A stretch of 49,347 nucleotides of DNA, taken from positions 1,069,776 to 1,119,122 of the forward strand of contig BJOX01000069.1 of NCBI GenBank assembly GCA_009731375.1, given 5' to 3'. The stretch's first letter is position 1. Each line of letters opens with the position of its first letter. Source of the stretch: Paulinella micropora (Eukaryota; Cercozoa; Imbricatea; Euglyphida). Of the stretch, positions 30,026-38,700 are shown piece by piece. The translations under genes and the position numbers were made by a program. Under the pieces are notes generated by a model. That model ran no database searches. It was not told the DNA's origin and was given only the letters and a program-made list of their open reading frames with translations.

Positions 30026-30841
30026 ATGGAATATAGAGGTGGGCGAAGTAGCAATATTTACTATGTCAATAGCAAAAATAGGATAAATGGAACCGATAGC
30101 GACTTTACTCACTCCATTGATATGAAAGGGTTAGATAATCCTACACACTGTAAAATTTTACATATCTATGTGCCTAAATCGTATTATTCGGTTGCTTCGC
30201 CTTACAACACTTTTATTCTTAGCGAAAACGGCAACGAGGCGGTCATCACGATACCCGAGGGCAACTACACAATGAACAACCTAAAAAATAAGCTAGCCGA
30301 GGTGCTAACCGCAGAAAGCCCCAATGACTACACATATACAATAACAAGCAACAACACCAACACCGACCCCGAAGACGGCAAGCTATTATTTACTGTGGCA
30401 GACAATCCCATTAACATTCAACCGCGGTTTGTATTTGATGACGAAACAAGGGTCCACGAAATTATGGGGTTTGAGCGGTCCTCTACTTACTTCTTCGCTA
30501 ATAATACCATTAGGTCTCCAAATGTCATAATCTTGACTGGCGAAAAAACATTGTATCTACAAAGCGACCTCGTTGGGGAAGGTGATAATCACGTGCTCCA
30601 AGAAATATACACGGCGAACGAAATCCCGTTTGGCTCTGTTATCTACGACGGCTCGGGCAGTGAATACGGCAAAAGATTGTCTACGAGTTCAAGCAATGTG
30701 TATCGGTTTTACTTAACTGACGAAAACGACCAACCCATTAATCTCAATGGTCTCGGCATTGTTATGACTTTGTTGATTTACCGCGAGACGAATTATTTTA
30801 ATTTATTTACATCATTTTTTAATTTATTAAAAAGCCGATAA
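30026..30841 (+). CDS. minor capsid (penton-type) protein
   Basis: 271 codons. The opening (YYVNSKNRINGTDSDFTHSI, then KILHIYVPKSYYSV and VTIPEGNY-type strands) is the pattern of the single-jelly-roll penton proteins of PLVs, adintoviruses and virophages: a Tyr-Val-Asn/Asp-Ser start, a Pro-Lys-Ser-Tyr-Tyr strand and an Ile-Pro-x-Gly-Asn-Tyr turn. It closes the fivefold vertices of the capsid. The gene is directly before the major capsid gene, as in these viruses, and has the shared promoter and leader hairpin. The frame is intact. Confidence 0.85.
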   Translation: MEYRGGRSSNIYYVNSKNRINGTDSDFTHSIDMKGLDNPTHCKILHIYVPKSYYSVASPYNTFILSENGNEAVITIPEGNYTMNNLKNKLAEVLTAESPNDYTYTITSNNTNTDPEDGKLLFTVADNPINIQPRFVFDDETRVHEIMGFERSSTYFFANNTIRSPNVIILTGEKTLYLQSDLVGEGDNHVLQEIYTANEIPFGSVIYDGSGSEYGKRLSTSSSNVYRFYLTDENDQPINLNGLGIVMTLLIYRETNYFNLFTSFFNLLKSR

Positions 30842-30853
30842 TTAATTAATTTA

Positions 30854-30877
30854 TTTTTTTCTCAGATTAAAATATAG
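30854..30877 (+). promoter_or_regulatory. viral promoter-like motif (major capsid)
   Basis: TTTTTTTCTCAG then AAAATATAG, about 65 bp before ATG 30942. Confidence 0.5.
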
Positions 30878-30891
30878 GAACCTTTTACAAC

Positions 30892-30903
30892 CTACGGTCG
30901 TAG
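30892..30903 (+). promoter_or_regulatory. leader hairpin (major capsid)
   Basis: CTACG-GT-CGTAG, perfect 5-bp arms. A different sequence from the other leaders but a similar position. Confidence 0.4.
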
Positions 30904-30941
30904 ACAGTAAAATCGTTTTTGAGTTCGTAAGTTTACACAAA

Positions 30942-32432
30942 ATGCCTACACAACACGGAGGCGAATTAGACTTTTCTAAAACTGACTACATCAGTGCTTC
31001 TTATCGTTTGAATAAGCTTAACCCACGAGAAAGCAGTAATGGAAATGTCACTATTACCTCTGCGGGAGGACAAGAAAGCACATTTGACCTTATTAGTCGC
31101 CCATTTAACTTGGCTAGGTCTGTGTTGAGTTTTACTTACACTATCCCAGACACGGATACTAAATACAACAAGGCTTATATGGACTGCCTTGCTCCTATTA
31201 GACAAATTCAACTTCAAACCTGTAGCGGAGTTTATCTGTGCGATTTGAGCTATGTTGGAAATATTACAAAGATGATTTGGAAGCCCGAGACTTCGCTTAA
31301 AGACTTTCTCGCACTTGAAAACCACGATGTCGGCACTGGTGCTGGCTGTATGCTCCAAAAGTGTAATGCTGATAAACAGTTATCTACCATTGAAACTAAA
31401 TTCGGAGATGCTGATTATAAAGAACTTATTAAGCAGCCTAAAACAAATGCTCGTCGCCATAACGATGCTTTAATCGCCGCGAACACTGGAACCCTTCTTC
31501 CAGTCAATGTTTCCATTGTTGAGGCGAAGTATTTTACTGCTGGTGCTTTGGGCAATAATGCTAATGCTGGTGATATGGCTATTAAAATCAAGCTTAATCT
31601 TGGTATGCTTTACAACACTATTTTCGCCCTTGATAAAACTATTATGTTTCCTGAGATTTTGACGATGCGAATTGTCTGGAACGGCTCTGCGAAGATTTAT
31701 TATTCTGGTGCTGACCCGCTAAGTCCTGGTGGTGGTGCTAACATCGCTGCTGGTGCTGAGGATGTTGCTGTGAGCAATCTTAACTTGTTTCTTGCTGTTG
31801 AGCAGAACCCTGGCGTCATTCAATCTATTCAAAGCCAGATTGCGGGTGGTGGTATGAGTTTTGATATTGATTATCCTTATGTGTATAAGAATACTATTGG
31901 AACTGCTAGCGATGGTAAATCAACTGAAAACCAAAACATTATTATGCGATTTGACTGCGGGCACGGGCAGAGGTTGAAGAAGATTTATCACAGTGTGTTT
32001 CATTCTGTTGAAAGTGTAAATACCGCTTATGACAATGATGTAAATGATGAGCGGTCTGCTACGGGTGCTGTTGTTGCCGATGCTAAGCGAAAGGTTGTAT
32101 CGTTTTACACTACCCTTGATGGAGCGAGACAGGAAGAATTTGATGTGAATGTGGCTAACCTTGAAGACTATATGATTATGAAGCCGAGGTTGGAGGGTAG
32201 TGCCTTGATGAATTCTAATGTGTATCAATACAACTGGGTTTATGCTAATTGCTGGGACAACAACCGCCCTCTTTGGAGCAAGGACCAGAACGAGATTAGC
32301 GGGCTTGACTTAACTCAGGAACGGCGATGGGAGTTTATTGGAACCTGCCGAAACAAAGTCCATTCTCACTACACTCTGGCTGTTACTCAGCGAACTGTGA
32401 GTGTGAAGGAAAATGTAATTACAATCTCATAG
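30942..32432 (+). CDS. major capsid protein (double jelly-roll type)
   Basis: 496 codons, intact. After a short N-terminus the ISASYRLNKLNPRESSNGN...FDLISRPFNLARSVLSFTY start matches the layout I know from PLV major capsid proteins. The length is right for a PLV double jelly-roll. Strand-rich throughout, with DCLAPIRQIQLQT and a C-terminal QYNWVYANCWDN/RRWEFIG segment. It forms the hexons of the icosahedral shell. It follows the penton gene by 100 bp with its own promoter motif. Stop TAG abuts a GGGGC-AA-GCCCC hairpin. Family assignment is from pattern and context without alignment. Confidence 0.85.
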   Translation: MPTQHGGELDFSKTDYISASYRLNKLNPRESSNGNVTITSAGGQESTFDLISRPFNLARSVLSFTYTIPDTDTKYNKAYMDCLAPIRQIQLQTCSGVYLCDLSYVGNITKMIWKPETSLKDFLALENHDVGTGAGCMLQKCNADKQLSTIETKFGDADYKELIKQPKTNARRHNDALIAANTGTLLPVNVSIVEAKYFTAGALGNNANAGDMAIKIKLNLGMLYNTIFALDKTIMFPEILTMRIVWNGSAKIYYSGADPLSPGGGANIAAGAEDVAVSNLNLFLAVEQNPGVIQSIQSQIAGGGMSFDIDYPYVYKNTIGTASDGKSTENQNIIMRFDCGHGQRLKKIYHSVFHSVESVNTAYDNDVNDERSATGAVVADAKRKVVSFYTTLDGARQEEFDVNVANLEDYMIMKPRLEGSALMNSNVYQYNWVYANCWDNNRPLWSKDQNEISGLDLTQERRWEFIGTCRNKVHSHYTLAVTQRTVSVKENVITIS

Positions 32433-32434
32433 CA

Positions 32435-32446
32435 GGGGCAAGCCCC
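32435..32446 (+). terminator. gene-end hairpin (major capsid)
   Basis: GGGGC-AA-GCCCC, two bases after the stop, then CCCCCGCCAGTGAGG. Confidence 0.55.
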
Positions 32447-32500
32447 CGCACCCCCGCCAGTGAGGTAAGAGGTAATTATTAATTTTTGATAGTTAATTTA

Positions 32501-32519
32501 TTTTTTTCTTAGAATATAG
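32501..32519 (+). promoter_or_regulatory. viral promoter-like motif
   Basis: TTTTTTTCTTAGAATATAG, about 40 bp before ATG 32558. Confidence 0.55.
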
Positions 32520-32530
32520 TTTTTGAGGTT

Positions 32531-32559
32531 ATAGGAGGTTTTTACAAAAAAGCTCCTAT
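32531..32559 (+). promoter_or_regulatory. 5' leader hairpin with compensatory change
   Basis: ATAGGAG pairs with CTCCTAT. Both outer positions differ from the penton hairpin (GTAGGAG/CTCCTAC) so that pairing is kept. The start codon lies in the 3' arm. Confidence 0.6.
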
Positions 32560-33782
32560 GCATCAACGAAATTTAGTCGCCCAAAGTCCTGTCGGAGACT
32601 TCGTAAATGTCAAAGTTGGATATGGCGGACACATTGATAATATGAAAACCGCCTTTGGCGAAACTACAACCGCACAATTAACACCAGTATTACAAGAAAT
32701 CTTCCCATATACAGTTAATACACGGATATGGACTAAAACAGAAACATTCATTTAATGCTAATATGGCGGAATTGAAAACGACTGCCGATGCTACTGCGGA
32801 TGTCTCTCTGGTGAGCAAAAGAAAAATAAAATACAGAACTGGTATGGGAGTTATGTGTCGCTTCACTGCTTTATGGGCGACGGATGATGCGAAAGCACAC
32901 TATTCATTTATCGGAATAGGAAACGAATTTGAAGATGGATTTTATTTTTACAAAAATGAGGTAGGGATGAATATTCTACATTGTAAAGGAGGAAACGCCA
33001 ATTATATTGACCAAGAAGATTGGGATGACCCCTGCGATGGAACAGGCGATATGCCAGACTTGCTGTGGGATAAAGGAAATGTATTTCAAATTCAATTTCA
33101 ATATTTGGGCTTTGGTGCTATTAAGTTTTCAATTGAGAACCCAGAGACTGGCGAATTTCAGCTAGTCCATATGATTAAGTATGCGAATGATAATACTGGT
33201 GTAAGTCTGCGAAATACTACATTACCTTTTACGGCTATAATGAGAAATGATGCTTCTACTGGAATTCAATCCCTTAAAACCGCGAGTGTTGGGTTATTTA
33301 TTGAAGGAACTAATACGATTAATTCAAGCATATCAAACGAGGCGGAAGGAGATGAAAAGGCGAGCACCACGGAAAGTCCAATTCTCAGCATAAAAAATAA
33401 AACAACTTTTAATGGTGGTGCGACTAATTATTTAATAGTTTATCCAACTCTCGTAAGCATATCAAACGAGGACGCCAAAGTTAATATAGTGCGAATTGTG
33501 AAAACGACGGGCACACTTACGGGACAGAACTTTGCTGATATTGATGCCACTACTTCAATCGTATCAAAGGACACCTCTGCGACTGCCCTAGGTGGTGCTA
33601 CTATAACGGACCTTATTGTTAAACTGTATGTTAATGCTTCTTCTAGCCAGCTTATTGACCTGCGAACCTATGACATACAACTCGCGCCTGGCAAAAATCT
33701 AACATTTTTACAAAAGTCTGTATCTACTGTCGCGAATGGAGGAAATGTGAGTGTTATTGTTAATTTCGTAGAAGACCAATAA
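32558..33782 (+). pseudogene. phage/giant-virus-like surface protein, split by a +1 shift
   Basis: The first piece, 32558-32755 (65 codons), ends at TAA. The second piece, 32763-33782 (339 codons), continues one base out of frame and reads coherently from the codon right after an extra T (ATT-TAA-T). Features such as KTAFGE...TPVLQEIFPY, then KIKYRTGMGVMCRFTALW, then VFQIQFQYLGFGAIKFSIE and LVHMIKYANDN follow the order of a protein family I know from phages and giant viruses, thought to be a virion surface or receptor-binding component. The C-terminal half is Ser/Thr-rich beta structure. The gene has promoter and leader hairpin, and TAA ends it at 33782. The pieces could also be expressed separately. 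Confidence 0.65.
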
Positions 33783-33805
33783 TATATATATTAATTTTTG
33801 TAATA

Positions 33806-33827
33806 TTTTTTTTCTGTAATAATATAG
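33806..33827 (+). promoter_or_regulatory. viral promoter-like motif
   Basis: TTTTTTTTCTGTAATAATATAG six bases before ATG 33833. Confidence 0.55.
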
Positions 33828-33832
33828 GAGGT

Positions 33833-34467
33833 ATGTATAGTCGTAAGTTGTATGTTGTGGGTGGTAGGCGGTTTCTAACAAAAACATCTATAAAATCCTA
33901 CATAAGAAGAATGATAAACAAATATAACGATGGTGAAGTGCTAAACCCAGAAGATAGCAATTTCGTGCTAGACCTAATAACCCATCACCCTTGTCTAAAA
34001 AATGGCATTATTGATGTTGAAAGTAATTTGACCACGGGAAGAAAACACTTTCGTGTAGATGGTAAGCCGTTTTCGTGGAATTGCTGTGTTGACCTCATAG
34101 GCCTTAGCAAATTTAAAAAAATGGCGAGAGTGATAAAGATGCGAGCAGGAATACAATAAGACCGCAAATACAAGAATATCTTGACCTTATGGCTATTGAT
34201 GTATTCGTAGAACCCCGATACATATGCGAAATAAGTGGCGATATATATGAGCGGGTTGATGTTCATATTGACCACCACTTTGACATCATACAATTCAAAG
34301 ATATCCTTAAACAATACCTTGAAGTGAATAGAGAATTAGAAGTTGAAGACGGTTTATTGAAAGAACCGCATTTCACCAAATTTAGCGACTTCCACAAACA
34401 GAAAGCAATACTACGGGTTATAAAAAAAGAAATCAATATAAGAGGTAAAATGTATCTCTTACGGTAA
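33833..34467 (+). pseudogene. DCL/DUF3223-like plus HNH-like protein, split by a one-base deletion
   Basis: The first piece, 33833-34159 (108 codons), has the NFVLDLITHHP...RKHFRVDGKPFSWNCCVDL pattern of the DCL/DUF3223 fold. The second piece, 34189-34467, read from about 34156 in another frame, has CEISGDIYERVDVHIDHHFD, an HNH-like C..G..H-I-D-H segment, and a helical end with FHKQKAILRVIKKE. I know proteins with this two-part order in bacteria and phages, so the two frames are probably one broken gene. The break is near 34150 (CAATAAGA, one A missing). Role unknown; possibly a nuclease or RNA-binding protein. The DUF assignment is from memory of the pattern. Confidence 0.45.
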
Positions 34468-34647
34468 ATACTTTTTCACTTCATCTTTATTCTTAAAATA
34501 AGGCTGTTGAACTAGCCATTCTAGATATTCTTTGTCAATCTTGGCAACATCTTCAATTTTCATTTTTTTATATTTTCCATATTGTAGAGTTTTATTTACT
34601 TCTTCCTCTTCGGCGGGAATTTCTTTTTTTGCTTCGGCTTCGCTCAT
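34459..34647 (-). CDS. GKYK-domain (DUF3820/exoX C-terminal-like) small protein, paralog 1
   Basis: 62 codons. After an acidic N-terminus the last 42 residues (QYGKYKKMKIEDVAKIDKEY, then LEWLVQQP) match the gene next door at 34983-34711 (HFGKYKGKKIEDIAKIDKPY, then IEWLVRQP). The GKYKG...YxxWLxxQ pattern is that of the small domain found at the C-terminus of exodeoxyribonuclease X-like proteins and as DUF3820. It may bind nucleic acid. It overlaps the 3' end of the convergent plus-strand gene by 9 bp. Confidence 0.6.
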   Translation of the reverse strand: MSEAEAKKEIPAEEEEVNKTLQYGKYKKMKIEDVAKIDKEYLEWLVQQPYFKNKDEVKKYLP

Positions 34648-34696
34648 TGTATATTATATAAAATTTATTTATTATAATCATAAATAATCAGGGGTC

Positions 34697-34714
34697 GTAG
34701 GGGCTTGTCCCTAC
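34697..34714 (-). terminator. gene-end hairpin
   Basis: GTAGGG/CCCTAC arms with a 6-base loop, containing the TAG stop (34713-34711) of the minus-strand gene. Confidence 0.55.
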
Positions 34715-34983
34715 AAATACTTTTTCAATTCGTCTTTATTACTACACCACGGCTGACGAACTAACCATTCAATATATGGCTTATCAATCTTCGCGATGTC
34801 TTCTATTTTTTTGCCCTTGTATTTCCCGAAATGAAACAAGTTTGGTTGAGCGTTTCTCATTTCTTCAATCGCTTTTATTTCGTCGTGGATTACCTTTTGG
34901 ACATCTTCCAACGAGAAGGATTTTTTTTCGCCTTCAATGGAAAGTTGTTGGAACTTCTCGCACAGTCTAGTGAGGGTGGACAT
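34711..34983 (-). CDS. GKYKG-domain small protein, paralog 2
   Basis: 90 codons. A 45-residue helical N-terminus (TLTRLCEKFQQLS...) is followed by the 42-residue GKYKG domain shared with the gene at 34647-34459. The two lie in tandem on the same strand, 63 bp apart, and clearly arose by duplication with a different N-terminal part. DUF3820/exoX-C-like, role not known. Upstream (35005-34984) is a T-rich, ATATA-containing stretch similar to the promoter motif. Confidence 0.6.
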   Translation of the reverse strand: MSTLTRLCEKFQQLSIEGEKKSFSLEDVQKVIHDEIKAIEEMRNAQPNLFHFGKYKGKKIEDIAKIDKPYIEWLVRQPWCSNKDELKKYL

Positions 34984-35034
34984 AGTAGGGGGTATATAAT
35001 AGGGAGGAAAAAATTAAATAATTAATAATATAGA

Positions 35035-35724
35035 ATGAGCGAGTGGATAATCTTTGTTAAGGCTTACTCTGCTAAACACGGTATAACCTATGGTGAAGCA
35101 TTGAAAAAAGCTGGTAAGGCATACAGGAAACAAAAAGGAGGCAATGCGGAGTTGTCGGAGGATGTCTATTTGTCTTCGTCTGATAGAAAGGGTGTTGACG
35201 GATGGAAGCCAGTTGCCAGCAAAGAAAAGTCAACGGTGTATGAAAAAGATGGCAAAGCTATTGTAGCATTCAGAGGAAGTGCGGATAAGCGGGACCTATT
35301 AACCGATGTCGCATTGGTTAAAGGAATATTAAAAAGAACTCCGAGATATAAAGAAGAACAAAAGCTGGTTGACGAAGTGATAAAGAAATATGGAAAAGAT
35401 AATGTAGAGCTAACGGGTCATAGCCTTGGAGGAACGATTGCGAAAGACCTGAGCAGGCAGACTGGTGTAAAGGCTACAACATATAATAAAGGTTCTAGCA
35501 CGAGAGACCTAATTGAAGGAGTAATTGACCGAGTAGCTGTGAAAGTAAATCCAAAAGGTAAGCGGGCGAAGACTGCGAAGCTGACCACAAACTACCGAAC
35601 CGCATTTGACCCTGTATCATTGTTAGGGGCAACAGCCGTGAACACGAAGTTAGTGAAGCCGACGAGGGGTGTTCATACAATCAGGAGCTTCAAGGGTAAA
35701 GGAGCCAAAAAAATATATCTATGA
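35035..35724 (+). CDS. lipase-like alpha/beta hydrolase
   Basis: 229 codons. Residues 1-35 (SEWIIFVKAYSAKHGITYGE, then a KKAGKAYRKQKGG end) resemble a small basic module seen in giant-virus proteins. The hydrolase follows: AIVAFRGSADKRD, then LTGHSLGGTIA with nucleophile Ser130 in the GHSLGG elbow of class 3 lipases, and an Asp in TAFDPVS as candidate acid. A His near the C-terminus (GVHTIRSF) could complete the triad. It may act on host membrane lipid at entry or exit. AATAATATAG lies 5 bases before ATG. It ends TGA, convergent with the polymerase-helicase gene 4 bp away. Lipase-like genes are known in PLVs. Confidence 0.8.
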   Translation: MSEWIIFVKAYSAKHGITYGEALKKAGKAYRKQKGGNAELSEDVYLSSSDRKGVDGWKPVASKEKSTVYEKDGKAIVAFRGSADKRDLLTDVALVKGILKRTPRYKEEQKLVDEVIKKYGKDNVELTGHSLGGTIAKDLSRQTGVKATTYNKGSSTRDLIEGVIDRVAVKVNPKGKRAKTAKLTTNYRTAFDPVSLLGATAVNTKLVKPTRGVHTIRSFKGKGAKKIYL

Positions 35725-35727
35725 CTT

Positions 35728-38700
35728 TCATAACTCGTTTGATAGTCCAATATCGTTCAAGCACGTGGCACGACTTAAAGCAACATATAACAAATTCATT
35801 GACAGTAGGTCTAGATTTATCCACACTGGTGTTGTTCGGCCTTGTGAGCAGTGGATGGTAGAAGAGAATGTAGGCTGGATGTCAGCATACGGTTTCTTGT
35901 CTGGTATCGTTTTTTTTCTATCAAATTTCTGCTCAATATCGTCAATCGTAATGAATATATGTTCTTTGGTATCCCTAGTAATAGTGTGAATATCGCCGTT
36001 ATGAACTTTTTTTGTATTACAACGAAACACGACCTGATGACCTGTTTTAAGTTGTTTATTTTGTAGCATTTTGTTATTGCTTTCGTGAACATTGTTGTTA
36101 GAGTGGTGTAATATTAAAGGCGGGTTTTTGTCGGTCGGTTTAGGGTGTGGCTTAACTTGCTTATTGAGAGTATCTAATTCTTCAAGTGTTAGTATATTAG
36201 GTAGGCAGTCTTTTGCTTTATGTTGGCTAAGCTCATTACCGCCGACCTTGTAATAGTCTTCTACCTTATTTAAGATAGACTGTAGAACTAGGTCTTTGGC
36301 TTGTCTATAATTTGTATCAAGATTTATTTTTGTAAATAGTTTGAAAGTTTTTGACTTGTGGAATGGTTCGGATGTTGGGTCTGGGCAAGGAAGCTGTGCT
36401 AAGTGGCCGAATAAGACAATAGATACACCNNNNNNNNNNCAAGACGATAGATACACCGCCAAATGGTCTGTTGATTTTAGTGTATTTTCTGAGCATATGG
36501 TCCAGACTTTCTAAATTCTTGGATGTAAGCATAGAAACTTTATCAATTGTTATTCTGTGATTAATGGCTTCTTCGCCTACTGGTATTGGTAGCGGTAGTC
36601 TATGATATAGCATTGTTAGTATTTTTTGGAGTGTATATTCAGAATTAATAACTTGGCGGGCATTGTGTGTCATAGCGGTTGATAAAGTCTTTTTGTCTTT
36701 GAAATGTATGTTAGTGTATTTTGATGGCTGACCAGTTAGGTATTTAATCATTTCAGATTTACCCGTTCCAGCTTTGCCGTGAATAAGTAAGAGTTCTTGT
36801 TCGGGTAAAGGTTTGTATTAGTCTTTGGTGCTATAATCTGGAAGAGGGACGTCCTCAAAGGCGGAGAACTCTGGATATTGTTTATGTGGTGTTTCTAAAA
36901 ATTTTTGTAATGGTAGTGTGTCTTTGAAACCGCTGTGTCGCTGGTATGTTATCCGTGGTTCGCCATTTATGTAGGAAACGAAGCAAGTCATATTTAGCTG
37001 TGGGGCGATGAACTCGTCCTGTTCTTTAACCTCGGGGCGAAATTCTTTTCCTGTTTTCATATATTCGCCTTCGTATGCGATACTGTCTGTATTAGAATAT
37101 AACAAAGTCCGCCCAGTATTTACAAGCTTTAACATTTGGTTATGAAGAACTATCTTTTGGTATGCTAGCACATAGCCAGTTAAATGAGACATTTGAAATA
37201 TGCGGTCCGTTGGGTTTGTGTCTTGATATGTGTAAATCATTCGCTCTGGTAGCAGGTCGTCCTTCATTTCGGCATACTTACTTTTATCGTATGGAACTCG
37301 TTTCAGGAACAATAACCTATACCCTTTTTCTTTCATCATAAAATGTATTCGCTCATTGTATGACTTTGAAACGGTAGATACTTGCTGAGTTCGGTGTATG
37401 TTCTTGTTCAAAGAGCCTACCAGTAAGTCGGTTGCTTTGGCTAATGTGTCGTGTTCATAGCCAGGCTTATCAAAGTAGTAATCTTGTATATTTGTTATGT
37501 GTTCTGTGAAGGTTTTGAATGGGTTAAAGTGGTCGTCTGCTACATATAACCTCTTAATAAATATCTTAACTCCTTGGTCAAACATATATAGCAATGCGGG
37601 AATGGGTTGGCATTGGGTTCCTTTTGTGGTGTAGCCGTTAAAGAAGGTTGGCACTTTGAGGTGCTTTTGGTCGTAATCAAAAACCGCATAACCGTGTAGA
37701 GGTTTGACCTTGTTGTAGTAGTCCTGTGTCATATTTTAGTTTATATTAATTATGTTGCGAGGAGCTGTTGGATATTCATTGAAGTAAGAAGACATTTCAC
37801 CCAGATTACCTAACGAAGCATTTGTATAGGCTTTGACCATATCAATCTGGTGTATCTTATTGGGGTTTTTGGTGTGATGCTTAAAGATATGATGAAAGGG
37901 TATTTGACCAGATTTTACGTGTCGTAATATATTGGGTTCAGTAATTTGTGTATGGAACTTAGGTTTATGTTTTTCTATGAGACACTCTATAAATAACTGT
38001 TTGAAGTATGATGGCAATGACCAAGCGGTGGTATCCTTAGGAACGAATGATGCGTGTTTGAAGCGGTCTAAGCATTTATAGTTTAGTTTGTTTTCTTTAT
38101 CTACTATTCCAATAATGTTTCCAGAATGGTCCATCATTGAATAACACTCCTTATGTTGTAGGTCAAGTTTAGTTTGTATATTGTTGAGTTCTTCCTGTGA
38201 TATCCATTTGTTCTCGTATTGGTTCGTAGATAGTTTCACATTGCTGGCTTCGTGGTTAGTAGCATATTGGGGCCGTGGCTCTGGTATGTTTTCGTTAATA
38301 TCGTATAATAGTTCAATTGACTTAATGTGTTGGATACAAATGTCTTTTTGTTTTCCTTGTATTAATGTGGCGTGATAATCGCTACATCTGATTATTATCT
38401 GTTTTGGGTATTGTTTGGTAGATGCTCGCCACAGTATATTCATACCATCAAATACATAAATCCTACATCGGATAAAGTCTTCCATTTCTGTTAGGTCCTT
38501 TTCTGTCGCATATTTGATATCCTTGAAGCGGTCTATTATCACACTGTCTCGTTTTCGTTTTCTATTGTTTGGGTTTGGAAAGTCTTTCATAATACATTCT
38601 AGCACACAGTTTATTTCACCCTGTGCCATTGGTATGACAGCATTATTTAGCGGATTAACTTGGTCAATTGTAATAACTTTAAGGTCTTTGTCTTCTCTTT

